From contig NC_073352.2 of assembly GCF_027580225.2 (NCBI RefSeq), positions 29,692,001-29,756,000 on the forward strand: a stretch of DNA of 64,000 nt. The letters run 5' to 3'. The notes beneath the pieces were generated by a model. That model was not told the DNA's origin, did no database searches, and saw nothing but the letters and a program-made list of their open reading frames with translations. A program made the translations under genes and the position numbers. Below, piece by piece: positions 25,900-36,851 of the stretch. How positions within the stretch are numbered: the stretch's first letter is position 1; the number at the start of each line of letters is the position of its first letter. Origin of the DNA: Misgurnus anguillicaudatus (Eukaryota; Chordata; Actinopteri; Cypriniformes; Cobitidae).

Positions 25900-28067
25900 T
25901 ATTCTTCTTCTTCTCCAAAGTGAATCGCATTTTTGAGGGGCGAAACATGCTCGAAAACTCATGAAATTTTGCACACATGTCAGAAGTGGCGAAAATTTAC
26001 ATGTGGTATAGGCGCCAGAAGTGGGCGTGTAGAAATGGCTCGATAGCGCCACCTGCAAAATTTCAAGAGAACAGCCCCCCCGCTACGAAAAACGTACAGA
26101 TACGAAATTTGGTAGGATGATCTGTCACCCCAAGACCTACAAAAAAGTCTCTTGGAGCGAAGCTCTAAACCCAACAGGAAGTCCGCCATTTTGAATTTTT
26201 GCCTTGATTTTTGTGCAAATTTGGTCATTTCCAGGCTTCATACTTTAACGAACTCCTCCTACAGATTTAATCCGTTCATCATCATATTTGGTCAATCTCA
26301 TCTAAAGGCCTTTGCGATGTTAAATTGCGGAGATCTTGACTTTTCGTCAGAGGGTGTGTCCGTGGCGGCCTGACAAATTTCTGCATTTTCGCCATGAAAC
26401 AGGAAGTGGCTCTAACTCAGGCATACAATGTCCAATCTGCCCCACGCTTCATACGTTTGATAAGGGTCTTGGCCTGAACACATTTCAATGCCAATATTCA
26501 ACTTCACTCATAGCGCCACCTAGAGGTAGGAGGAAATACCATGTTTTACGCTGTGATTTACTGCTCTTAGAGATTTAATCAAATCATCATCATATTTGGT
26601 CTGACTGATGTTAAGCCTGTTGTGGTGATAAATTGCAAAGATCTTGACTTTTCGTTGGAGGGCGTGTCTGTGGCAGCCTGGCAAAGTGTGATGTTTCACC
26701 ATGAAACAGGAAGCTGTTGTAATTCAGACATACATAGTCCGATCTGCCCCCAACTTCACACGTTTCATAAGGGTCCCGGCCTGAACACATCAACATGGCA
26801 TAATTCAGTATCAGTCATAGCGCCACCTAGAGGCAGCAGGAAATACCACCTTTTATGCTGTGACTTCCTGCTCTTAGAGATTTAACCATATCAACATCAT
26901 ATTTCATCAGTCTAATCTCAAGACCTTGTGTGATGATAAATAGCAACGGCCTTGACTTTTCGTTAAAGGGCGTGTCCATTGCAGCCTCGCAAAGTATCGC
27001 TAAATGAATCCCATTTTTGACAGCCTAAACGAGCTCAAAAACTCATGAAATGTTGCACATGTGTCAAAAGTGGCGAATATTTTCATGTGATATAGGCTTT
27101 AGAACTTGGGGTGTTAAAATGGCTCTATAGCGCCACCTACAAAAATTCAATAGAGCAGCCCCCCCGCTACGTTAATCGCACAGATACGAAATGCGGTAGG
27201 ATCATGTATCACCCCAAGACCTACAAAAAAGTCTCTTGGAGCAAAGCTCTAAACCCCACAGGAAGTCAGCCATTTTGAATTTTCTCTGTAATTTGAGTGC
27301 AAATTTTGCCACTTCTGGCCTTCGTATTTTAACAAACTCCTCCTATAAATTTAATCAGATAATCATCATATTTGGTGAGTGTCATCTAAAGGGCTTTGCA
27401 ATGCTAAATTGCGGAGATCTTGACATTTTAATAGAGGGTGTGTATGTGGCGGCTTGCCAAATTTCTGTGTTTCTCAATGAAAAAGGAAGTTGTTCTAACT
27501 CAGGTTTAAAATGTCCAATCTGACCCACGCTTCACAAGTTTGATAATTGTCCTGTCCTGAACACATCAACATGGCAATATTCAGTAAAAGTTATAGCGCC
27601 ACCTGCTGGAAGCAGGAAATGACATGTTTTACACAGTGATTTGTTGCTCATTGAAATGTATTCAGATCATCATCATATTTGATCAGTCGGAACTTATGGA
27701 CTTCACAATGATAAATTGTGAAGATCTTGACTTTTCGTTGAAGGACGTGTCCGTGACGGCCTGGCAAAGTTTGATGTTTCGCCATGAGAAAGCCGTTGTA
27801 ACTCAGGCATGCAATGTCCGACCTGTCACAGACATCATACGTTTGACAAGGGTCCTGGCCTCAACACATCAATGTTACAACGATCAATTACAATCATAGC
27901 GCCACCTGCTGCACAAAGGAGGTTTGGCACTTCAAAGTTCCTTTGAATATCCACCCATATTTACCCACTGAAATTTCAATCCCCCTGGTTCATTGCTTTA
28001 CTAAGGCCATAGAGTGGCGGTGCACATGTGTGCGAGGGCCCTTCCATCACTGCTTGCAGTTTTAATT
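25805..28067 (+). repeat. Array unit 16 (long class, with a diverged second half, 2263 bp)
   Basis: Variant type A hairpin (25805-25836) and a TTA tract. The first half is typical. The second half (about 26,990-28,060) is visibly more diverged than any other part of the array, with altered head and monomer sequences. Confidence 0.88.
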
Positions 28068-29240
28068 AGGGCCCGAGCACACCAGGGTGTGAGGACCCTA
28101 TTGTTTTTGCTCCGTTTATTATTATTATTATTTTTCTTCTTCTTCTTCTTCTTCTTCTTCTTCTTCTTCTTCTTCTCCGAAATGGATTGCATTTTTGAGG
28201 GCCTAAACATACCCGAAAACTCATGAAAATTTGCACACGCGTCAGAAGTGGCGAAAATTTACATGTAGTATAGGCGTCAGAAGTGGGCGTGTAGAAATGG
28301 CTCGATAGCGCCACCTGCAAAATTTCAAGAGAACAGCCCCCCCACTACGAAAAACGTACAGATACGAAATTTGGTAGGATCATCTAGCGCCCCAAGACCT
28401 ACAAAAAAGTCTCTTGGAGCTAAGCTCTAAACCCCACAGGAAGTCGGCCATTTTGAATTTTCTCTGTCATTTTTTGACATTTCCAAGCGTCGTACTTTAA
28501 CAAACTCCTCCTAGAGATTTAATCCGATCATTATCATATTTAGTCAATCTCATCTAAAGGCCTTTGCGATGCTAAATTGCGGAGATCTTGACTTTTCGCT
28601 GGAGGGTGTGTCCGTGGCGGCCAGACAAAGTTCGGCATTTTCGCCATGAAACAGGAAGTTGTTATAACTCAGGCATACAATGTCCAATCTGCCCCACGCT
28701 TCACATGTTTGATAAGGGTCTTGACCTGAACACATTTTAATGCCAATATTCAACATCAGTCATAGCGCCACCTAGAGGTAGCAGGAAATGCCATGTTTTA
28801 CGCTGTGATTTACTGCTCTTAGAGATTTAATCAAATCATCATCATATTTGGTCAGACTGATGTTAAGCCCTTTGCCGTGATAAATTGCGAAGATCTTGAC
28901 TTTTCGTTGAAGGGCGTGTCCGTGGCAGCCTGGCAAAGTGTGATATTTCGCCATGAAACAGGAAGCTGTTGTAATTCAGGCATATATTATCCGATCTGCC
29001 CCCGACTTCACAAGTTTGATAAGGGTCCCGGCCTGAACACGTCAATATAACAATAATCAGGTACAGTCACAGCGCCACCTACTGCACACAGGCGTTGTGG
29101 CACATCAAATTTCTTTTGAATATCCACCTATATTTACCCACTTTAATTCTTATCCCCCTGGTTCACTGCTTTACTAATGCCATAGGGTAGCGGTGCACAT
29201 GCGTGCGAGGGCCCTTCCATCGCTGCTTGCAGCTTTAATT
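28068..29240 (+). repeat. Array unit 17 (short class, 1173 bp)
   Basis: Type A hairpin (28068-28099) and a long TTC tract (about 28135-28176). Same length as unit 18. Confidence 0.9.
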
Positions 29241-30413
29241 AGGGCCCGAGCACACCAGGGTGTGAGGACCCTATTGTTTTTGCTCCGTTTATTATTATTA
29301 TTATTTTTCTTCTTCTTCTTCTTCTTCTTCTTCTTCTTCTTCTTCTTCTCCGAAATGGATCGCAATTTTGAGGGCCTAAACATACCCAAAAACTCATGAA
29401 AATTTGCACACGCGTCAGAAGTGGCGAAAATTTACATGAAGTATAGGCGTCAGAAGTGGGCGTGTAGAAATGGCTCGATAGCGCCACCTGCAAAATTTCA
29501 AGAGAACAGCCCCCCCACTACGAAAAACGTACAGATACGAAATTTGGTAGGATCATCTAGCACCCCAAGACCTACAAAAAAGTCTCTTGGAGCGAAGCTC
29601 TAAACCCCACAGGAAGTCGGCCATTTTGAATTTTTTCTGTCATTTTTTGACATTTCCAAGCATCGTACTTTAACGAACTCCTCCTAGCGATTTAATCCGA
29701 TCATTATCATATTTGGTCAGTCTCATCTAAAGGCCTTTGCGATGCTAAATTGCGGAGATCTTGACTTTTCATTGGAGGGTGTGTCCGTGGCGGCCTGACA
29801 AAGTTCGGCATTTTCGCCATGAAACAGGAAGTTGTTATAACTAAGGCATACAATGTCCAATCTGCCCCACGCTTCACATGTTTGATAAGGGTCTTGAAGT
29901 GAACACATTTTAATGCCAATATTCAGCTTCAGTCATAGCGCCACCTAGAGGTAGCAGGAAATGCCATGTTTTACGCTGTGATTTACTGCTCTTAGAGATT
30001 TAATCAAATCATCATCATATTTGGTCAGACTGATGTTAAGCCCTTTGCCGTGATAAACTGTGAAGATCTTGACTTTTCGTTGAAGGGCGTGTCCGTGGCA
30101 GCCTGGCAAAGTGTGATATTTTGCCATGAAACAGGAAGCTGTTGTAATTCAGGCATACATTATCCGATCTGCCCCCGACTTCACAAGTTTGATAAGGGTC
30201 ACGGCCTGAACACGTCAATATAAAAATAATCAGGTACAGTCATAGCGCCACCTGCTGCACACAGCCATTGTGGTGCATCAGTTTCCCTTTGAATGTCCAC
30301 CTATATTTACCCACTTTAATTCATATCCCCCTGGTTCACTGCTTAACTAATGCCATAGGGTAGCGGTGCACATGCGTGCGAGGGCCCTTCCATCGCTGCT
30401 TGCAGCTTTAATT
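29241..30413 (+). repeat. Array unit 18 (short class, 1173 bp)
   Basis: Type A hairpin (29241-29272) and a TTC tract (about 29308-29349). Equal length and near identity to unit 17. Confidence 0.9.
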
Positions 30414-32833
30414 ATTATTTATTCTTCTTCTTCTCCAAAGTGAATCGCATTTTTGAGGGGCGAAACATGCTCGAAAACTCAGGAAATTTTGCAGACATGT
30501 CAGAAGTGGCGAAAATTTACATGTGGCATAGGCGCCAGAAGTGGGTGTGTAGAAATGGCTCGATAGCGCCACCTGCAAAATTTCAAGAGAACAGCCCCCC
30601 CACTACGAAAAACGTACAGATACGAAATTTGGTAGGATCATCTATTACCCCAAGACCTACAAAAAAGTCTCTTGGAGCGAAGCTCTAAACCCAACAGGAA
30701 GTCCGCCATTTTGAATTTTTGCCTTGATTTTTTTGCAAATTTGGTCATTTCCAGCCTTCATACTTTAACGAACTCCTCCTACAGATTTAATCCGATCATC
30801 GTCATATTTGGTCAATCTCATCTAAAGGCCTTTGCGATGTTAAATTGCGGAGATCTTGACTTTTCGTCAGAGGGTGTGTCCGTGGCGGCCTGACAAATTT
30901 CGGCATTTTCGCCATGAAACAGGAAGTGGCTCTAACTCAGGCATACAATGTCCAATCTGCCCCACGCTTCATACGTTTGATAAGGGTCTTGGCCTGAACA
31001 CATTTCAATGCCAATATTCAACTTCACTCATAGCGCCACCTAGAGGTAGGAGGAAATACCATGTTTTATGCTCTGATTTACTGCTCTTAGAGATTTAATC
31101 AAATCATCATCATATTTGGTCTGACTGATGCTAAGCCCTTTTCCTTGATAAATTGCGAAGATCTTGACTTTTCGTTGAAGGGCGTGTCCGTGGCGGCCTG
31201 GCAAAGTGTGATGTTTCGCCATGAAACAGGAAGTTGTTATAACTCAGGCATACAATGTCCAATCTGCCCCTGACTTCACACGTTTGATAAGGGTCCAGGC
31301 CTGAACACATCAACATGGCATAATTCAGTAACACTCATAGCGCCACCTAGAGGCAGCAGGAAATACCATGTTTTACGCTGTGATTTACTGCTCTTAGATA
31401 TTTAACCATATCAACATCATATTTCACCTGTGTAATCTCAAGACCTTGTGTGATGATAAAAAGCAACGACCTTGACTTTTCATTAAAGGGCGTGTCCGTG
31501 GCGGCCTCGCAAAGTATCGGTAAATGAATCGCATTTTTGACAGGCTAAACAAGCCCAAAAAGTCATAAAACGTTGCACACATGTCAGAAGTGGCGAAAAT
31601 TTACATGTGGCATAGGCGCCAGAAGTGGGCGTGTAGAAATGGCTCGATAGCGCCACCTGCAAAATTTCAAGCGAACAGCCCCCCCGCTACGAAAAATGTA
31701 CAGATACGAAATTTGGTAGGATCATCTATCACCCCAAGACCTACAAAAAGTCTCTTGGAGCGAAGCTCTAAACCCCACAGGAAGTCGGCCATTTTGAATT
31801 TTTGCCTTGATTTTTGTGCAAATTTGGTCATTTCCAGGCTTCATACTGCAACAAACTCCTCCTAGAGATTTAATCCGATCATCGTCATATTTGGTCGGTC
31901 TTATCTAAAGGCCTTTGCGATGCTAAATTGCAGAGATCTTGACTTTTCGTTGGAGGGTGTGTCCGTGGCGGGCTGCCAAATTTCGGCGTTTTCGCCATGA
32001 AACAGGAAGTGGCTCTAACTCAGATATACAATGTCCAATCTGCCCCACGCTTCACATGTTTGATTAGGGTCTTGGCCTGAACACATTTCAATGCCAATAT
32101 TCAGCTTCAGTCATAGCGCCACCTAGAGGTAGCAGGAAATACCATGTTTTACGCTATGATTTACTGCTCATAGGGGCGGTTTCCCGGACAGGGATTAGAC
32201 TAGTCCTAGACTAAAACATTTTTAAGAGCTGTCCAAACTGAATAGAACTTGCGCTGACATATCTTAAAATACATCAGGGCCCTTTGTTTTGCCTCAAAAT
32301 GCACACAGGTAATGTTTTTAGTAAGGTATGTTTGTTAAAACTAGTTATATTTCCTAATTAAACTAAGGCCTAGTACTGGATTAAGCTAATCCCTGTCCGG
32401 GAAACCGCCCCTTAGAGATTTAATCAAATCATCATCATATTTGGTTAGATTGATTTAAAGCCCTCTGCGGTGATAAATTGTGAATATCTTGACTTTTCAT
32501 TGAAGGGCGTGTCCGTGGCGGCCTGGCAAAGTGTGATGTTTCGCCATGAAACAGGAAGCTGTTGTAATTCAGACATGCATTGTTCGATCTGCCCCAGACT
32601 TCAAATGTTTGATAAGGTTCTTGGCCTGAACACATTTCAATGCCAATATTCAGCTTCAGTCATAGCACCACCTGCTGCACACAGGCGGTGTGGCACATCA
32701 GTTTCCCTTTGAATATCCACCTGTATTTACCCACTTTAATTCATATCCCCCTGGTTCACTGCTTTACTAATGCCATAGGGTAGCGGTGCACATGCGTGCG
32801 AGGGCCCTTCCATCGCTGCTTGCAGCTTTAATT
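30414..32833 (+). repeat. Array unit 19 (long class, last unit, carries a MITE)
   Basis: 2420 bp as found. Removing the 239-bp MITE and a 3-bp target copy leaves 2178 bp, the length of units 1 and 3. The array stops here; the sequence after 32,833 is unrelated. Confidence 0.92.
32173..32411. mobile_element. 239-bp MITE inserted in the satellite array (PIF/Harbinger-like)
   Basis: Begins GGGGCGGTTTCCCGG and ends with the exact inverse; the perfect inverted repeat extends to 26 bp. It interrupts the satellite motif CTGCTCTTAGAGATTT. The flanks are ATA (32170-32172) and TTA (32412-32414), consistent with a 3-bp TWA-type duplication with one later substitution. A second copy of identical length lies at 62195-62433. 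No coding capacity. Confidence 0.9.
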
Positions 32834-33705
32834 ATTTATTATCATTCTTATATGACTGTTTATCTTCAGAGAGCTTGAGTTTTGTTAGCTTTTTATCTTC
32901 TTTCTATGCTTGTATATGTTTTTTGTGAGAAGTATGAACATTTCTATGGTATTAAAGATTTAAACCTTATTAAAACATAAAAAAACCTCTACCGTGATAC
33001 ATATCGTTATCATGATATAAAATTAATCCTATCGTGATAGAAGATTTTGGTCCTATCGCCCACCCCTACTCGTTAAACAAAATCATTCAAAATATTCATT
33101 ATTATCATGAAAATACCTGAAACAATTTGAAGAACAGCGATATAAATATTCCTGTGAACATTTCCTGGAATAGCGTTTGTAATGCTACTTCTTCTGTGGC
33201 ACAAAGAGCTTCTGCACGAGAGCGCCCTCTGGCTTTTGGATCTGCCGGGATTTCACCGTAATGCATTCAAATTCATTCATTGAGAAAACGCACATTTGCA
33301 CAATTAATAGTTAAACCCCTACTTGTAGCCAATCAGCAGTAAGGGGCGTGTCTACTGACCGACACCATTGCCTGGGTTGCATATGTGTGGGGTGGGTCTA
33401 TCAAAAGAAGGTCCAGATTCTATTAGGGTAGGGGCGTGTTAGTTTAGGTGATTTCCAAATGTCAACATTGACTTTCAGAGATCGTGCACCCCACCTTTAA
33501 CAAAAATATGAAAACTAAATTTCAACTTGATTTAAGTAAGATAAGTTATCACAAGTTGTCAACTTTTCACAAGCCAGAACTTAAAATAGTAGCTTGAATT
33601 GACTCGGAAAGTTGTTTTAACTTCATGCATGCAGACCTTTAACCTTTTTAACAGTGCAGATGATAAAATTAAAGAAAACTAGATTTGACTTTTATTGAAC
33701 CATAA
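32834..33705. other. Intergenic sequence right of the array
   Basis: No gene seen. Contains a degenerate CGTGATA/TATCG-type inverted stretch (about 32,985-33,070) and, near 33,340-33,500, a GGGGCGTGT-containing segment ending GTGCACCCCACCTTTAA. That end resembles a TTAA transposon terminus, but no matching left end was found. Confidence 0.5.
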
Positions 33706-33709
33706 TTAA

Positions 33710-33987
33710 AGGAACACTATGTAAGAAATGTATATAAATTAATCATAAAATTGCCCTGATATGTCACTAGACATTAAGAAATCATGTTCATTTCAAATAC
33801 TTATATCACTGACAACAGTGGTCAGGCCAGGATATTGTCATTTAAAAAGTGGAGTTGCAGCCCTCAACTGATGTTTATGTTGTCATTTTGTGTATTGGCC
33901 ACCAGTTGTGTGATTGCAGTACCAGTTTTAGCCACAAGTTTTGTGATTGCAGTACCAGTTTTGGCCACAATCCTACATACTGTTCCT
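33710..33987. mobile_element. 278-bp MITE with TTAA target duplication
   Basis: Left end AGGAACACTATGTA and right end TACATACTGTTCCT form an inverted repeat with one mismatch, flanked by TTAA at 33706-33709 and 33988-33991. Near the right end a unit of about 33 bp (GTGATTGCAGTACCAGTTTT...) is present twice in tandem (about 33,908-33,975). The ends fit the TTAA+AGGRR pattern of T2/Kolobok-type elements. Confidence 0.88.
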
Positions 33988-33991
33988 TTAA

Positions 33992-35543
33992 TAAAGGTAC
34001 AGTGTTACCCAAAGAAAACACATAGCACTTAGCATTCAGTAATCATGATCTAAATAACAGTATGTGTAACATATACCCTAATGTACATGACAACAGGAAA
34101 AACAAATCAAATAAATCAAATATAATCAAATGGAGCTTGTTATAGGGACTGAATGCAATTTTACTGTTTTTCATAAGTTCATTCACATAAAGAAATAAAT
34201 AGAAAGAAAAATTAACATATTATAATATATTATTAATATATTACACTTGCATATATGATGGGTCATTCAGACTAAGGGTTAATCGTATTTCAGTTAAGGC
34301 TATACAGTTACCAGGTTTTTAATGTAGCATATTTTCATGTTTTTCAGTTGTTAGACGTTAGATGCTGACGAGTCTTTAGACACAGGTCTTGAGATTGATG
34401 AACAGATGAACATAGTTTTCTTTTCAGACTTTGAAAGCTAAAAGATAATTGTCTTGATCTGAGTGAGTTTGTATGACGCTGTTTTATCGTTCGGTGTGTA
34501 CATCAAATAACAGAGCTGTGAGTTTGTCTGACTGAGATCTCTGAGAGTCATCTGATACTACTGCAGTCCTCAAAACCTTCAGAGTCTAAAAGGTAAATGA
34601 GGCGCCTCAGGACTCATGGACCAGTTCACATTCTCTTTCTCTCTCTTTTTGACTTGATATATGACAGTTATCAACATTTATGGATATAAATGAAAGACCC
34701 CCCCCCCTCCCTCTTTGTCTCTGTATCGCTCACTTTTCTTAACAGCACATTCCTCTCAGATCTCATGAGTGATATCATTTTCCATCACACCTCAGGTGTG
34801 CTGAACCTCAGAAGTGCTCCACAAGAATTCACAGATGATGAACTGCAGATAAAGACCATTATTATGCTTAAACATATTTTCTTATTTTATCCTATCATAC
34901 AATCATTTATAAAAACATGAATACAGAATAAACATTCAATTAGCCTACATTTACCATGTATACACTGCTATGTTTACTTGTAGGCTATCAATTAGATCAA
35001 GGACGTATAGACCTACTAGTAACTACAAGGATGAAGAATTAAGTTGGTGTGCAGTACTCTATTTGTCATGATGTTGTTAAAGCGTCCTCTAGTGCAGATT
35101 AACTATTACTACATGATGATGATGATAAAGAAAGTCAGAACATTGAGGATCTAAATGTTAAAACACTAATGCTTACTGATAATGCCTCATTCAGTACATA
35201 TCAGGGACTTTATAGATAAAAAATATAAATAAATTTAAATATAGCAGTATATCACTTATCAAAATAAACGCACTGACGATGCTACCCGACAACTCGGATT
35301 TAGGAAATTTCCCACCTCAACTCGGAAATTATGTCTGAAACTGCGCTCTTTTAATGTTACAATTTAAAATAATTGATTACATTTATGTTTTAATGTTACT
35401 AGGCTAATACTAGGCTGTATGTGCATTTGAATACTACTAATACTAATACATTTTATTAAAGCCAGACGTTATTTCTGACTTAAATTTCTGTTAAATCCGA
35501 GTTGTCTTGAAAGCAGCAATAAAAGTTTTAACTTGCAAGATCT

Positions 35544-35546
<3 letters not shown>
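33992..35546. other. Intergenic, AT-rich, no feature recognised
   Basis: No gene or clear transposon seen. A C-run followed by CTCCCTCTTTGTCTC lies near 34,689 and a short GATGAT run near 35,117. Confidence 0.5.
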
Positions 35547-35638
<92 letters not shown>

Positions 35639-35687
35639 GCACATGCACACGCGCGCGCACACACACGCACGCGCACACACGCACGCG
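35547..35687 (+). repeat. (CT)n then (CA/CG)n compound microsatellite
   Basis: About 74 bp of CT dinucleotides (35547-35620) run straight into CA/CG-rich alternating DNA (35620-35687, with GCGCGC cores). The first part is polypyrimidine and the second is alternating purine-pyrimidine, so two different non-B structures could adjoin. Confidence 0.95.
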
Positions 35688-36076
35688 ATCCTTGTCTGAT
35701 TCATGTATTAGGTCTGTGTTTATTTAACCAATCAGATATAGTGTTTAATTAACTAAACCTTCATTACTTTTATATTATTTTTTTTAAGGTTTTTTATTAA
35801 CATTATGCCAGTAATATTTTGACATTTGAAACTAGTATTATACAATGAATGAAGAACAAACATTCTGTTACGAGGGATTTAGAAATAAAAAACAAGAAAA
35901 TAAATAAATAAATAAATATATAATACAAACATACATATACATAAAATAATTAATAATTAATATTAATTAATAATTAATATTAAATGTCATTATAAAGCTA
36001 TATCGGTGAACGGCAATAAAGAGGAACTGATACTGCCTCCTACAGTCCACACTGAACATACACAGCAAACTCAAAT
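35688..36076. other. AT-rich intergenic stretch
   Basis: No gene seen. It includes AATAAATA repeats and a self-complementary ATTAATAATTAATATTAATT tract (about 35,946-35,984). Confidence 0.5.
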
Positions 36077-36080
36077 TTAA

Positions 36081-36239
36081 AGGGATAGTTAACCCAAAAA
36101 TGAAAAATGGGGCATCATTTACTCACCCTCAAGTTGTTACAAACCTGTATTATTTTATTTGTTCTATTAAACACACACGCACGCACGCACGCACGCACGC
36201 ACTCACGCACACGCACGCACGCACGCACGCACGCACGCG

Positions 36240-36307
<68 letters not shown>

Positions 36308-36435
36308 TGCACAATTTGTAATCAAAAAGGAAACAGGAGCACCATTGACTTCCATAGTAAGTAAAAATATACTATGGAAGTCAATGGTGCTCATAGACTA
36401 AAACATTTCTAAAAATGTCTTCTTTAATGTTCAAC
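36081..36435. mobile_element. 3'-truncated TTAA-type repeat carrying an expanded microsatellite
   Basis: Starts AGGGATAGTTAACCC after TTAA (36077-36080) and continues ATCATTTACTCACCCTCAAG, the left end of an abundant cyprinid interspersed repeat. The inside holds a long (ACGC)n/(CA)n tract (36,170-36,304) and a perfect 23-bp inverted repeat (36337-36359 with 36370-36392). The text fades out after TCTTCTTTAATGTTCAAC and the matching right terminus is missing. Confidence 0.75.
36170..36304 (+). repeat. (ACGC)n/(CA)n microsatellite
   Basis: Alternating purine-pyrimidine tract of about 135 bp, ACGC-rich on the left and pure CA on the right. Translated as protein it gives meaningless His-Thr repeats. 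Confidence 0.95.
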
Positions 36436-36815
36436 AAACCATTCACATTCTTTGTAATTATGTTTTAACAATATTGTGTAAAACAGTAGCCTACCACTTT
36501 GAATTTAAAGTATGATGCTATTTCTGCTACTGCTAAGTCATTAAGAATGTGCACTTTGTCTCAGCAACTTTTCCCATTTAGACTTAAATGCACAGACAGA
36601 CTAAAGAGATTTTAGATGCTGAGTGACTGTCTGAATGTGGACTCTGTGAACAATATCTTACTGTAGTTTTACACACAAGTTTATTCACCCGTGATGTCAT
36701 ATATCAGTAGTCGCCTGCGCTCAGACTCCACACTTGCCAATTAAAGTTGATTTCCTGTAACAGAGAAACTTAAGTGTTTGTGGCTTGGAAAAGAGGGAGA
36801 GAACAGATGAGCATT

Positions 36816-36851
<36 letters not shown>

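Larger units (their letters stand above)
1..32833 (+). repeat. Complex satellite-like tandem array, 19 complete units plus one partial unit
   Basis: Head-to-tail array. Each unit ends in the same tail: a GTGCGAGGGCCCT motif, then GCTGCttGCAGC, then TTTAATT. The tail recurs at 1665, 3842, 4988, 7167, 9422, 10585, 11837, 12925, 14108, 16051, 17994, 20210, 22377, 23452, 24716, 25804, 28067, 29240, 30413 and 32833. Spacing gives a short class (1075-1264 bp) and a long class (1943-2263 bp, excluding insertions). A unit runs: optional hairpin, TTA/TTC microsatellite, a head of about 300 bp (starts GAATCGCATTTTTGA), then monomers of about 308 bp recognised by GATCTTGACTTTTCG, GGCGTGTCCGTGGCGGCC, CATGAAACAGGAAG and ATAGCGCCACCT. 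Long units have a second head joined to a truncated monomer without a tail. Short ORFs of 60-110 codons lie on both strands at repeat-periodic positions and are not credible genes. The array continues beyond the left edge. Confidence 0.95.

Noticed and set aside
2292..32635. Recurring 60-110-codon ORFs on both strands in the array (for example proteins starting MAKHHTLPGRHGHAL or containing CSGQDPYQTCEV)
   Set aside because: They appear once per monomer on fixed repeat positions, overlap each other on opposite strands, lack domains or signal of coding constraint, and exist only because the repeat has open frames.
1..32833. CRISPR array interpretation of the regular repeats
   Set aside because: Repeat units are hundreds of bases to 2 kb, there are no short unique spacers or cas genes, and the context is a fish genome.
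33340..33500. Complete TTAA transposon ending at CCCCACCTTTAA
   Set aside because: Only a right-end-like sequence was found; no matching left terminus or target duplication.
35533..36394. Ser-Leu and His-Thr repeat proteins
   Set aside because: Translations of CT and CA microsatellites.
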